A stretch of DNA of 64,000 nucleotides from Prorocentrum cordatum (GCA_963575745.1 CAUYUJ010021053.1:74194-138193); one strand, 5' to 3'. Positions 40,695 through 54,440 are shown, counted from the first letter of the stretch. Notes: generated from the sequence alone by a model not told the origin. Numbers and translations: made by a program.

Positions 40695-40870
40695 CGCGGG
40701 TGCGTATTGCACATGCCCAGAGATACAACGTATTGAAAACATCAGGGCGCAAGTTTTTCGCAGGTTTCGGCCTCTGGGGGCCCTCGCGGGGCCCCGGAAA
40801 ACTGGTCCAGGGGAATGGGTCGAGATTTCCGGGGACCCCGTGTTGAAAAAATCACGACATCGGATCTCTG
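40695..40870. repeat. Dispersed repeat, copy 1
   Basis: Shares TATCTGGGGGCCCTGG-like, TTCCGGGGACCCCG and upstream AAGTTTTT segments, in the same order, with 44,930-45,080. A weaker partial match is at 640-790. It lies 220 bases right of a MITE. Nature unknown. Confidence 0.55.
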
Positions 40871-40914
40871 GGTGCGTGAGCGGCTGCTTTCACGTTCTCT
40901 TCGCCATGACACTA

Positions 40915-41930
40915 TGACGGTATGCGGGTCGGGTTCGCTAAGCCCAATCCTCGGTTCGTGCATTTCGCGTCGATCATTTTGATGATCAGGTTGAACGACC
41001 ATGGTTTTTTGAAAGCATTCGCAAGATCGCGCGCACAGTTTATTCCTGAAGAGCCATGTTGCGAAACAGTTTTCTTGTTGTTTAAACATCCACCGGGGGC
41101 CTTGATCTTGACATCCTTACGGCGCCCAGCGATTTTTGAATGCTTCCGGCATGCGCGATCAACGACGCGTGCGTGTCGACATTGTAATTATTTTGCAAGG
41201 GGTTCTTGGAGAGCGGAGAATTAAGTTTGAAGAGTTTGGAGTTGTCAACTGCGCGGTATAATGGTGACGTCGACAACGGCAGACACGATGATTATAGTAG
41301 CGATGCTGGTGACGATGATGACGATGAGGCCGGCAAGGGTATTTACGGCGCCGATGCTGGTCACGCCGATGTCGATGATGGTGTCCACGTGTCGCTGATG
41401 AAGGTCTTGGAAGTTTTTCGACATGCGCGCGCGGCCGACGCGCGCGAGTGGCCCGCACGGTGCTGTTCTTGAAGGACCGCCCCCCCCCACAAAAAAACAA
41501 ACGCGCAAATGCGCGCGCGAATGATTTCGACATGCGCGCGCGAAAGGCCCGCGTGGTCTCTTTTGACGAACATGTGGAATAACCGGTGGTTCGGTTAAGA
41601 ATTTGCAGAGACGCGCATTTCCGGGAGTTTTGATCTTGAAATCATGAAGACATTATTTGTGGGCGATGTCGACATGCGCGCGCGACGACGCGCGCGTGCG
41701 GACTTTGCCAGATTTGCTGCAGGGGGTTCTTGGACATGGCTTTCGTTGGTGAGCGAGTGTGTGCGCATTGTGTTACTTGACAGGGATGAGGGGTGGCGGG
41801 GACGATAAGGGTGTCCTTTGGGATGCTATAGCTTCACAAGCCAAATTCGTTGAGGCAGAGTATACGTGACGTGTCGTATCCCAGGGGGAGGCGATGATTA
41901 CGAGGGGATGTGCCGAGTTCAAATTCTTTG
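40915..41930. repeat. Satellite units, right-hand block
   Basis: Further modules of the 25.7-31.7 kb satellite: GGTGACGTCGACAACGGCAG (41,262), GTCGATGATGGTGTCCACGT (41,372), CGACATGCGCGCGCG (41,418 and 41,528) and a diverged GGCGATGATTACGAGGGG (41,890). The GCGCGC runs are typical. Confidence 0.78.
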
Positions 41931-41959
41931 AAATATGTGCAATCTTCGTTGTGCAAGCT

Positions 41960-42135
41960 AGGCGGCGCCTGGACGGCGACGCCGACAACATACCCGCCAA
42001 CGACGGACGGCGACGGGGCGGCGACGGCGACACCATCGCTGCCATACCGCCACCCAGGCGCAGGCGACGGGCGGCGACGAGGCGGCGACGGGGTGGCGAC
42101 GGCGACGACATAACCGCCCGACCGCCACCCAGCCC
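41960..42135. repeat. GGCGAC short repeats with a ~75-base duplication
   Basis: GGCGACGGCGAC units recur, and a longer segment ending ACCGCCACCCAG is present twice (about 42,019-42,057 and 42,092-42,135). Confidence 0.7.
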
Positions 42136-43767
42136 CTGTTCCTTCGACCGGATGGGAGAGCCCCTGAGTACCAACATTGTGTGGGGAAGTTTGCGGGCGC
42201 TAGCAGACAACGGGCACAATTGGCACAGTCATATGCAATTCGTAACTAAGCGAGCAGCGGCCTTTGGCAGAACGGTTGCCCATGCTGAGAATATGATGTG
42301 ACATGTCAGGTTTTTGTGAACGTTTGCTTGCACCACGGGGTTCCTCGTTGGAAGGAAGTGGTTCTGTGGGGCTGACGAATCGATGGTCGCCATACGGTCC
42401 CGCTTACACGGTGCCGCCCTTAGATGCCTTGCGGGCATGACTTTCTCTTTGCCGACCGTAGAGTTCGCCCACAGCGTTTTGGCCTCAGTTGCCGCGTGCC
42501 TGGTTTTTATTGGATTTGTCCATCGATTTCTAGCCTGAGTTGCCATGTGAGCTGGGTTTCGTGGTCGCCACCCTTGGGCCCCGCTCACAGACTCACCTCT
42601 GTGTGCTTGCCACCGTGGTCGTCAAGTTACCCTTGTGCGCCAGGCCTCTTTGATCCGATCTCAAGCGGCAGAGAGGAACAGTCACGGGTCGAGGCCAATT
42701 TGTTGGCATCATGCCACGTTCTATACAAAACGGTTTTTCCGGCGGGCCGTTGGCAAGAACGGCCCCAGCCGCCACCCTTGGGGAAGGCGCCCACAACCCT
42801 GGCGAAACTTGCCCCCCAACCAGTCCCTTTGTTTGCACCCAGAGGCCAACAACAAATGCACGCGTACAGTCAACCCGCACAGTGAGGATGGGCAACCTTC
42901 CCAAGGTTACCCTTGCATCAATGCCTCCTCGGTCCATCCCTGGCCACTTTCGTTGGCCGCGCCCCGCTCGAGAAGCGAGATGGGCGTCCAAGGCCCTCGC
43001 ATCCTAACCGTGCATCATTATGATACGGGCCGACTCTGCACGCGGCCAGTTTCCGTTGGCCTACGCTTGAGCGTGGTCCCGCTGTTGCACGCGGGGCCGC
43101 GGAGGCCGCACATGCACATGTGCCTTCAAAACGACATTTCAAAAATAAGCGACCAAGCAATACTGAAAATGAAACTAGTACTAATGCTGTGATCATATGT
43201 AGTATTCATATAATTAATCATAGTATGAATACGAATACTACGAATAATAATAATAACCACACACGCGAAACAGGTAAACAAACGTATTAATGAGTACATG
43301 CAAGTGTGTCTTCGTTCGCTCATTGCAGTTTTTCTGGTCTGACCGCCCCCCGCGGCCTGGGCCTTCCGACGACAGGGCTTGCTATGAGGGACATCCTCGA
43401 GGCCTCGCGCGGCGCTCAATCGTTGTATCATATATCTTGTCCGCACGTCCGCCACGTTGGCGACGTTCGCGCAGTGATGTTCCGACGCAAGCCCGACGTA
43501 TATCCGACGGGATTCCGACGCAATCCGACGTGGACCCGACGTAACTCCGACGTGGATCCGACGTACGTTGGGTCTCAAGCTGCCGCGCGAGGCCTGGAGG
43601 AGTTTCCTCGCAAGGCTTTCAGGGGGGAGGAGTGACGACGAGTGTGGCTCCCGGGGAGTCGCCGAACCTCGGACTAGCCTCGCTCTGGCTGAGCGCCTTG
43701 GGCCCTTGCATTTGCGGACTTGCTCGCCCCCCACACGTACGGATTTTCGTCGCAGGGCTGCCAGGGG
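42136..43767. other. No gene recognised
   Basis: About 1.6 kb of ordinary-complexity DNA without a recognisable protein. An AT-rich patch at 43,140-43,290 has nested dyads (TAGTATTCATA and TATGAATAC). A 10-15-base TCCGACG repeat runs through 43,470-43,575. Short open frames exist but lack domains and consistent splice sites. Confidence 0.45.
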
Positions 43768-44214
43768 GGAGGAGGAGGAGCCCCAGCTCGCCCCACAGGA
43801 TCGCAGGATCGCAGGGCTACGGGATCGGAGTAGGGGGAGGAGGAGGAGGAGGAGGAGGAGGAGGAGGAGGAGGAGGAGGAGGAGGAGGAGGAGGAGGAGG
43901 AGGAGGAGGAGCAGGAGGAGAAGCAGGAGCAGCAGGGAGGAGGAGGAGGAGGAGGAGGAGGAGGAGGAGGAGGAGGAGGAGGAGGAGGAGGAGCGATTGA
44001 GGGGGAGGAGGAGGAGCCCTGGCTCGCCCCACAGGATCGCAGGGCTGCGCGAGAAGATGCCCAGCGAGCTCTGCGCCGCCATCTCCGCCGCCGTGGAGGC
44101 CCCGCGCCCGCAGGGGCCCCGGCTCCCCTGCCGGAGGCCCGCACCTTTGCGCCGAGCAGCCGTGCGCAACGCGTGCATGCGGCACCGCTGTCCGCTCCGG
44201 GCCTGCTCCGCCTC

Positions 44215-44250
<36 letters not shown>

Positions 44251-44362
44251 CTCCTCCTCCTCCTCCTTCTCCTCCTTCTCCTCCTCCTCCTCCGCCTCCT
44301 CCTCCTCCTCCTCCTCCTCCTCCTCCTCCTCCTCCTCCTCCTCCTCCTCCTCCTCCTCCTCC
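43768..44362. repeat. GGA and CTC microsatellites with a duplicated border
   Basis: GGA repeats at 43,828-43,992 are bordered on both sides by nearly the same sequence (GGAGGAGGAGCCC...GCTCGCCCCACAGGATCGCA), at 43,768-43,815 and 44,000-44,045. CTC repeats occupy 44,212-44,362. The 44,046-44,200 stretch reads LREKMPSELCAAISAAVEA in one frame; it could be an exon but is unsupported. Confidence 0.85.
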
Positions 44363-45240
44363 CCCTGCCCGTGCGCTCGAGGAACCACCTGCTTGGCCTC
44401 CAGACCTCCTTGAGATCCTGGCGACCGAATTTCTCGGGATCCGGGCGTTCGTCGCCCAGCTTCGTGCCGCGGGGCCCTCGTAGATCGGGCGGGCTCGAAG
44501 GAAGGCGCAGAAAGAGGGGGTCCGCTATGTGTGAAAACCATTCATCTCCCCTTCCTATCCATCTTTCCTGCTATCCTCTCGGCTCAGGTACTGGACATCT
44601 TGAGCGCCCTCGATCCGACGGGCGCTAGGACAAACGAGTCTCGTCTTTTCTCCTTATCGGTTCGTCTCATTGGTCGTTAGCCTCCGCTCACATCCGCGGC
44701 TCCACTCGTGGTTTTCGGCGATGTTGCAGGGGCCTCGAGGCCACCAGGTTGGCTCGCCCACTCTGTGCTCGAGTGCTGCATGCTCCCTAGCACTTGCTGT
44801 AGGCTATCCCTTTCATAGGCGGAGACACTTATCCGACCGTTGATTGGGGAGCTCTATGTTGATTGAATGCCCCATTGGCCCAGCTACGCTTATCCTAGAT
44901 GGACGGACTGCCTGATATACGCCCGCCACATGCAACGTCCTGAAAGGATCAGGACGAAGGTTTTTAGTCGTATCTGGGGGCCCTGGCTGGGCGGCGGGAT
45001 CGTCAATCATATATTCAAGATGAAAACCCGACCCTGGCGAAAAGGGTCGGGACTTCCGGGGACCCCGCATTGACGAAGCAAGACGTCGCATGTCCTGGGT
45101 CTCGATCCCTTGTTCTCCCCCGCCCGAGGTGTTTCTTTTTGTGTTTTGTTTTTTGTTGTGAAGAAATCCTCTGGCGCGTAACGGTCGTTGCTCGCCCCCA
45201 AAAGGCGACAGTAACAATCGTAAGTGCAGGGGGGGAGGGG
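44363..45240. other. No gene recognised; dispersed repeat copy 2
   Basis: The segment 44,930-45,080 is the second copy of the dispersed repeat at 40,695-40,870 (GACTTCCGGGGACCCCGCAT). The rest shows no supported gene. Confidence 0.5.
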
Positions 45241-45553
45241 GGGGCTTGGACATTCCCCCAACATGCTGGTGCCCGCGCGCATACTTCTTTGGCGACCGCG
45301 GCAAGCGCCCGCCCCGACGTGCCCCGCCCCGCCGCAGCGTCACCGTTGTTCGCTCTCCCCCCCCCAGAGGGCCCACTTCGATCCATTCGATGTCGGTTCT
45401 GGCCACTTCGATCTGAGTCGATTCCGACGCTCCGTCGGTCCGACGCGGCCCGATGCTTGCGTGACACTGCTGTACGCCTTCGCGCAGCCGAGCCGATTCG
45501 ATCCCGACCCCGTGCCGCTGCGGCCCGATTCGGTGCACGTTCCGATCTGATTG

Positions 45554-45705
45554 GGGGGCCACGTGCGAACCCTGCCCCTGCCCCCCACGACTTCTGAGGG
45601 GGGAGTGTGGGGTTCACCTCGTTCGGGAGCTCTCGAACGAAGTGAACCCCAACCTCCCCCTCAGAAAGCGTGGGAGGTAGGGGTAGGGTTCGCAAGTGGC
45701 CCCCT
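45554..45705. repeat. Near-perfect 152-base palindrome
   Basis: Two arms of about 76 bases meet at GAGCTC (45,627-45,632). The left arm includes CACGTGCGAACCCTGCCCCT and GGGGTTCACCTCGTTCG; the right arm holds their reverse complements (CGAACGAAGTGAACCCC, AGGGGTAGGGTTCGCAAGTG). Only a few mismatches are seen. There is effectively no loop. It could extrude as a cruciform or be a foldback element. Confidence 0.93.
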
Positions 45706-45861
45706 GCTGATCCGAGTTGTCGATCTGCTGCTGGCCGCTCCCGCCCGAGTCCCAGGCAGCGACCGCTGCTGGCGCTCCCGAGCAAGCAGTCTGCGCGACC
45801 TCGCTCCCCATCGGCCCCCCCCCCCCCGCCCGCCTGCCAGCAGCGGGCACGCCCGCCGCAG

Positions 45862-45949
45862 GTCGGCGTCGACGCCCAGGAGGTCGAGGAGGCCAAGCTG
45901 GCCCTGCGGGAGATCGACTCCGAGAGGTACCGCGAGCAGCGGGAGGCGC
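45862..45949 (+). CDS. Possible short exon (helical segment)
   Basis: After the acceptor-like CCGCCGCAG, the frame reads VGVDAQEVEEAKLALREIDS then ERYREQREAR, followed by GTGTCAG as a possible donor. The residue pattern looks like a coiled helix of real protein, unlike the surrounding repeats. No family is recognised and no neighbouring exon is certain. Confidence 0.25.
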
Positions 45950-46023
45950 GCGTGTCAGCGACGCCCCCGACCTCCAGACCCCCGCGGGTCATGACAAGCA
46001 TCACGAGGGAGGGTTGCACTGCA

Positions 46024-46052
46024 GTCATGTCGGGCACGTCCCTCTACAATCA
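46024..46052. mobile_element. Solo AGTCGGGC-type terminal repeat
   Basis: ATGTCGGGCACGTCCCTCTA is the outer half of the MITE family terminus. No partner end was found within the next few hundred bases, so it is a relic. Confidence 0.6.
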
Positions 46053-46276
46053 GGGATAGTCACAAAATGGTCTGTGGACGACATCGGCCCGTCATCAGGT
46101 GCCACAGGGAAATTTCAAATCCCCCGATGGCCCCAGGGACCCACGGGAGCTCGGGGGCACCCTAGGACCCTCGTGGATCGGTGAAGAGATTGAGCCCCCA
46201 GGTCTTGTGTGGCAGGATTTCTTGCCATGTGTGTGCTAGTTGTGAGGGGCTCTTGCTTGCATTCTGAGGGACGGGT

Positions 46277-46485
46277 GTCGGCGGCGAGCGAAGGGGGGAA
46301 GTGAGAAGGAGAAGGCCTTCTCAGAAGGCTCGGAAGTCCCCTGGCCTTTGATAAGTTTGCTAAGCCTTCCCCGAAGGCACAGAACCCTTCCCAGAAGGCG
46401 CGAGGGCTTCTGAGAAATCCCGCCGCCTTCTGAGAAGGCCTTCTCCTTCTCACTTCCCCCCATCGCTCGCCGCCGAGGGTGGGTT
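46277..46485. mobile_element. AAGGCCTTCTC snapback element, complete copy
   Basis: Arms of about 50-55 bases, inverted: left GGCGGCGAGCGAAGGGGGGA then GAGAAGGAGAAGGCCTTCTC, right GAGAAGGCCTTCTCCTTCTC then CGCTCGCCGCCG. The 90-base interior carries more CCTTCCCMGAAGG dyads. A left-half copy lies at 2,597-2,770. It is non-coding, and the structure suggests a foldback-type element. Confidence 0.85.
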
Positions 46486-46629
46486 CGGGGTTTTCGTCTG
46501 GTCGCGGCCCGTTGCCGCCTCGTCGCCCTTCTGCTCGGGTTTTCGCCCACTCGCCGTCTCGTCGCCGCCTCCTGTGCTGGCTCGTTTTTCCAGATCTTCG
46601 CCCGGTCGCCGCCCGTCGTCGCCGCGCCC

Positions 46630-48920
<2,291 letters not shown>

Positions 48921-49179
48921 GATCTCGTCTGGGCATTACATCGACCCGCTGTCCAAGCCGCGTTTGGCCGCGTCTGTCCAAGCCGCGTCTGGCCGCACCG
49001 AAGGCCAAGCCAACGAGGAGGAGGGGGACGCCGACGACGATGGCGACGGACGACGATGACGACGGACAACAGACGACGGACGGCAATGACGGGGCCGACG
49101 GCCAGCGTTGACGACGTCGATGGACGGTCGCGACGACGACGGCCAGATGACGGCGGCGACGTCGACGACGTGGTGCCAC

Positions 49180-49272
49180 CCGCCCTTGGCCGAGGCGGAC
49201 GTCGACAGCGCCGTCGCCGCGGGCGACCTCCCGGGCGTTCTGCGCGCCGTGTCGCTCGCCGAGGAGGCGGGC
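49180..49272 (+). CDS. Possible short exon (helical repeat-like)
   Basis: One frame reads LAEADVDSAVAAGDLPGVLR then AVSLAEEAG before running into a GAT microsatellite. The pattern AV-x2-GDL-x3-L-x2-V-x3-A resembles a helix-turn-helix repeat such as ankyrin, and the 62,655-62,745 island is similar. No acceptor or donor is convincing. Confidence 0.22.
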
Positions 49273-49273
49273 A

Positions 49274-49278
49274 TTCAT

Positions 49279-49309
<31 letters not shown>

Positions 49310-49325
49310 CTGATGATGGTGATGG

Positions 49326-49402
<77 letters not shown>

Positions 49403-49465
49403 GTGATGGTAATGACGATGATGACGATGATGAGGATGAGGATGATGATGGTGATGATGACACTT
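49274..49465. repeat. (GAT)n microsatellite
   Basis: Nearly pure GAT units with GGT, GAC and GAG interruptions toward the right. Confidence 0.97.
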
Positions 49466-49854
49466 GGACTTGTTTTGGCTCTGGGTGGGTTGATCTTCTG
49501 GGGTCAAAGTCGAACACTTAGGCCTGGCTGGGAGCGCGTTTCGACCAGGGTCTCGTGGCGCGTCCAGCGTTGGCGACGAGGGACCCCCCCAGGAGGTCCG
49601 AATAAGGGCATCCCGCTCTTCAGAATCCTCCCGCTTTCCTCCTTCCCTCTCTGGTCCCTCGCGTCTTTGGTGGCTGCGCAGTCTGCAGGCGCTGGCAGTG
49701 CTGCCAGGACTGCCTCGCGGAGGTGCCGTGCCGCGTTGCTGCCGGGTCCCTCCCTCCCCTCTCCAGGACTGCGCCAGAGAGAGGTGACGGCGCGCCATCC
49801 TCATGGGAGGTACACGTATCGCCCAGACTCCTTAGCCTCGTGAAACAAACATAT
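49466..49854. other. No gene recognised
   Basis: Ordinary-complexity stretch between two microsatellites, with no supported coding region. Confidence 0.4.
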
Positions 49855-50470
<616 letters not shown>

Positions 50471-50509
50471 GTGGTGATGGTGGTTGTTGGACTCTCATTT
50501 CGAAAGATA

Positions 50510-51125
50510 ACTAGGGGGGCTCTTGGGGCCTCTTCGGGGGGTCTGGGGGGCATGAGGTCTTTGGGGCTTTCTTGGGGGCTTTCTGGTGGTGTGGGGGGCC
50601 ATCTGTCGGGAAAGGGTTTGAAATTTCAGTTCGGGTTCCGCCTTTTCGGACCCTCCTGAGGGGTTTGGAGGCTTCTTGGGAGGTCTCTGGTGTCGTCTTG
50701 GGGCCCTCTTGGGCCGTATCGTGGCCGCCCTGGGAGCGTCGTGGTCTGAATTATGTCAATCTGGAGGGCTGCGTGGGCCGTCTTGGACTTGGACGTTCCA
50801 AGGACGGACAAGCGGTAACGCGAAATATGCAGAAACCCCTTGCGACATGCATCAATCCTGGCCTTTTCGAGGCCTCTTGGAGCTGTGTTGCATTGGACCA
50901 TTTGGAGGCTATCTTGCATCATTTTGGGGCTGTGTGCAGGCCGTCGTGTAACCTGCCACCCATGGATCCCGACTCGGATGCCCTTTTGGGGCTCCCTTGG
51001 GGCCCCTCGGAGCGTTCCGGGAGCTCCTTTATGCGCCCCGAAGGCCGCCCCTGGGAATTCCGGCATCCGTGAGGACCTCCGCCCGGGGCTTGCCTGAAGC
51101 CTGCGCGGGGTCCGCCCGGGGTATT
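50510..51125. repeat. Degenerate CTTGGAGGCC array, element 4
   Basis: Same family as 15.7-19.3 kb: GGGGCCTCTTCGGGGGG, CTTCTTGGGAGGTCTCTGG and GGGCCCTCTTGGGCCG units, with a TTTCAGTTCGGGTTCCGCC block in place of the AAATCCTTC block. The tail module is absent. Confidence 0.72.
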
Positions 51126-51329
51126 TTTGGGACCGGGACCCCCCCGGGGCCGCCACGCGCGCGCGAAGTTGATCAATCGAGCCCTGCTACCGGAGATTTT
51201 AGCACGCCTCTGGCCCGGTGGGCAGGCGAGTCTTAAGAACGAGAGCCGCCCTGTGTATTTGTGACAGTTGCGCATGTGTAGACGTCGGGAAGCAACATTG
51301 GAGGAAGTCTTACGCGGTTTCCCCATTTT

Positions 51330-52440
51330 TGAAAACGAGCCGCTCTCAATCCATGCGATTGTTGGTCAGTTTTGCATTTCGAGTTGTGCAATCCGATAAA
51401 AGTTGTAAGAGATAACACCATTTTGCAAACGGACCGCCCTCCATTTCTTGTGACAGTCGAGAGCTTCTAAGCCGAGGGTGCGCGGTGCCATGGCGAGGGA
51501 CACTTTTGAAGACAACCCGCGAGGCGGCGGAGGAGGTGAAGGAGGGGGAGGAGGAGGAGGAAGATGAGGAGGAGGAGGATGAGGGTGAGGAGGAGGAGGA
51601 GGAAGACCAGTGTAAAACCAATAATCATCAACGATGTTGGAGTTAACCCTCCCTGCAAGCTCCCTCTTCATAGGCCCCCACAACGGTTCATTTCCATTTA
51701 GGGAATTGCTCCGTTGGAAGACAACCGTTTGAAGATCCTGAAACATGCCACAACATTGTTCTCGGGTTTTCAACGCCACGTATCAACGTGACTGTTGCGT
51801 CTCGACGATCCGGAATCGTGCCAGAGCGCCATTTTTGGTGACTCAACACCGCGAATCAACATGACTGTTGCACCCGCATAATCCTGAATCCTCCAAAACA
51901 TCATTTCTGGTACGTTGATCATGGGAAACCGTGATAGTTCTGCAACTATTGAAAACGAATGTGCGCGGCGTTAAGGCGAGAGCCACATCTCGAAAACGAC
52001 CCGCCCTCAATCCGTGAAGCTCTCGCAATTTTTAAAAACGAATGTGCGCGGCGCTAAGGCGAGAGCCACATCTTGAAAACGACCCGCCCTCAATCCGTGA
52101 AGCTTTTGCAATTGTTTAAAGCGAATGTGTGCGGCGCTCAGGCGAGCGCCACATTTTGAGAACCACCCTCCTTCAATCCGTGAAACTCTGGCAAATTCTT
52201 TAAACAGAATGTGCGCGGCGCTAAGGCGAGAGCCACATTATGAAAACGATCCGCCCTCAATCCGTGAAGCCCTTGCAATTTTTAAACCGGATGTGCGCGG
52301 CGCTAAGGCGAGAGCTACCTTTTGAAAACCACCCGCCCTCCATTTGTGAAGCTGTCACTTTTAAGTCTCAGGCGAAACGCCTGGCCCGCCCGAAAAACTG
52401 GCCTCGGGGTGCGACAGGGAGGAGTTATCTATAAGGAGAA
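51330..52440. repeat. Composite repeat cassette, copy 2
   Basis: Module B monomers at 51,330-51,520, a GGA microsatellite at 51,525-51,605, module A at 51,606-51,940, five ~82-base module B monomers (GTGCGCGGCG near 51,961, 52,043, 52,127, 52,211 and 52,292) and module C at 52,360-52,440 (CAGGCGAAACGCCTGGCCCG). A GAG microsatellite follows at once. Module A contains ACAACGGTTCATTTCCAT and AACATGACTGTTGC. Confidence 0.88.
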
Positions 52441-52760
52441 GGAATGGAGGAGGAGGAGGAGGAGGAGGAGGAGGAGGAGGAGGGAGGAGGAGGAGGAGGA
52501 GGCGGAGGAGGGAGGAGAAGGATGAGGAATGGGATAGATGAGGAGGAGAGAGGAGGAGGGGGAAGGAGGAGAAGAGGAGGGAGGAACGGGAGGAGGAGGA
52601 GGGAGGAGAGGAGGATGGGGAGAGGAGGAGGAGGAGGAGGAGGAGGAGAGGGAGGAGGAGGAGGAGGAGGAGGAATGGGAGGAGGAGGAGGAGGAGGAGG
52701 AGGAGGAGGAGGAGGAGGAGGAGGAGGAGGAGGAGGAGGAGGAGGAGGAGGAGGAGGCCA
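52441..52760. repeat. (GAG)n microsatellite
   Basis: Purine-only GAG/GGA array between cassette 2 and a LINE fragment. Its glutamate-rich frame runs into the LINE frame only because both lack stops. Confidence 0.93.
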
Positions 52761-52763
52761 GGG

Positions 52764-53230
52764 GCTCCTGGGTGTGCCGCGTCAAGGAGCTCCTCGCCCA
52801 GTGGCGCCTCCCCGACCCGCCCGGGCCCCAGGCAGGGGCAGGAGCCCGCAGCCAGTATCGCAGCTTGGTGCGGGCGGCGGCGGACGCCCAGGAGGCGTCT
52901 TGGCTTGCCAGCCCGGTGCAGCAGGAGGCGCTCAGCCGCGCTGCCGGCGGGGGCTGCACAACGATGGAGCACAGCGTAGCCGGGGCCACACTGCCGGAGG
53001 CCCGCGCATGGGCCCGCCTGACCCTACAGGGCGCCTTCGCGCGCGACGCTGCAGGCGCCGTGGCAGCATGCCGCTTCTGCGCCCAGTGCCAGGAGACCGC
53101 AGTCCACCTCCTTGGGCACTGCGGCGGCGCCGCCTCGGTGCTCCGGCTGCGGCCCGGGGCGGGCGTGGCCGCGGGCTTGTCGCCGCAGGAGGCGCGCCGT
53201 TTGGAGGCTGCGCTGCAGGCAACACCCTAG
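52764..53230 (+). pseudogene. LINE polyprotein C-terminal fragment with zinc knuckle
   Basis: The open frame reads VCRVKELLAQWRLPDPPGPQ, later TLPEARAWARLTLQGAF, then CRFCAQCQETAVHLLGHCGG (near 53,069-53,127) and a stop at 53,228-53,230. The C-x2-C...H...C arrangement after a QGAF-like phrase matches the zinc-knuckle end of many LINE polyproteins, which contacts element RNA. The upstream reverse transcriptase is absent, replaced by a GAG microsatellite, so this is a 3' remnant. Whether it shares a family with the RT relic at 15,030 cannot be told because they do not overlap. Confidence 0.65.
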
Positions 53231-53504
53231 GCACCACACCCACCAGCAGCGACCCAGCCCAAAGCGGGGCTGCCAGGGGGTCATGCCCGCGCGGCGCTCC
53301 ACCAGCGACCTCCTGGGGGGGCCGCCGGGCGACCCCTTCCCCAGGGGCTCTAGGTGCGGAGTCTCCACTTCGGCGTCGGGCTCCAGCCTAACAGCCCTCG
53401 GCCGCGGGGAAGGGCAGCATGCGGGCACAGCCCGCCGGCCTATGAGGGCCCATGCCGCGCGGCCCGGCCGGGCGCGCGCCCCGACCTGGGGGTGGCGCCA
53501 AGAG
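53231..53504. other. No gene recognised (LINE 3' flank)
   Basis: G+C-rich sequence downstream of the LINE stop that may be its 3' untranslated region. No A-rich tail is evident. Confidence 0.4.
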
Positions 53505-53935
53505 GAGTGGAAGGAAGCAAGGAAGGAACGAAGGAAGGAAGGAAGGAGGAGGGGGAGAAGGAGGAGGAGGAGGAGGAGGGTCAGGAGGACGAGGGGGAGG
53601 AGGTGGAGGAGGTGGAGTAGGAGGGGGGAGGAGGGGGAGGAAAAGTGCAGGAGTATCAGGATGAGGAGGAGGAAGTGGAGATGAGGAGGAGGAGGAGGAG
53701 GAGGAGGAGGAGAGGAAGAAGGAGGAGGAGGAATGGGAGGAGGAGGAGGAGGAGGAGGAGGAGGAGGAGGAGGAGGAGGAAAAGGAGGAGGAGGAGGGCA
53801 AGTGGATCAGGAGGGGCAGGAGGATCAGGAGGAGGAGGAGGATGAGGAGGAGGGGTAGGAGGTGGAGGAGGGGGAGGAGTTGAGGAGTTGAGGAGGAGAG
53901 GGAGGAGGGGGAGGAGGTGGGGGAGGAGGGGGAGG
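53505..53935. repeat. GGA/GAAG purine microsatellites
   Basis: GGAA-type repeats at about 53,508-53,540, then GGA/GAG repeats to 53,935; non-coding. Confidence 0.93.
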
Positions 53936-54175
53936 AGTGCAGGAGGATTGGGAGGGGGAGGATTACGCGCGCTCGCCGCCTGCCCCCCCTGGAAGCGCGG
54001 AGGCGCAGTCGGACGCCGCGTTCCTGGCCCGCGCCCGGCTGCGGGCCCTCGAGCTGGAGCTCGCGCTGGCGATGGCGGCAGGCGCGCCCCGCCCGCCCGC
54101 CGCCTTCGCTGCTTCGCTGCCGCTGCCGTGCACGCCGCTGTCGCCGTCGTGGCCGCCGCCGTCGTGGTCAGTGCA

Positions 54176-54233
<58 letters not shown>

Positions 54234-54440
54234 TGGTCGCCATGGTCGTCGTGGTCGTTGTGGTCGCCGCCGTCGCCCTGGTCGTCGTCATCGTCGTCAT
54301 CTGGCCGCCGACGGCGACGGCGACGCCGCAGAGAGCGCGCCGCGTGGCCGTTCCCCTGTCCCTCTCTGCTTTCGCTTCCTCCTCCTCCTCCGCTTCCTCC
54401 TGCTCCTCCTCGACTTTGCGCTGTCTCTGGCCCTAGGTCA
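53936..54440. other. Exon-like segment and (GTC)n tract
   Basis: A frame at about 54,003-54,095 reads AQSDAAFLARARLRALELEL and could be an exon ending at a GC donor, but support is weak. GTC repeats occupy 54,174-54,232. No domain is recognised. Confidence 0.4.

Noticed and set aside
42424-43192. Overlapping medium-length open frames suggesting a small gene
   Set aside because: No recognisable domain, no consistent codon pattern, and both strands are similarly open; not supported as coding.
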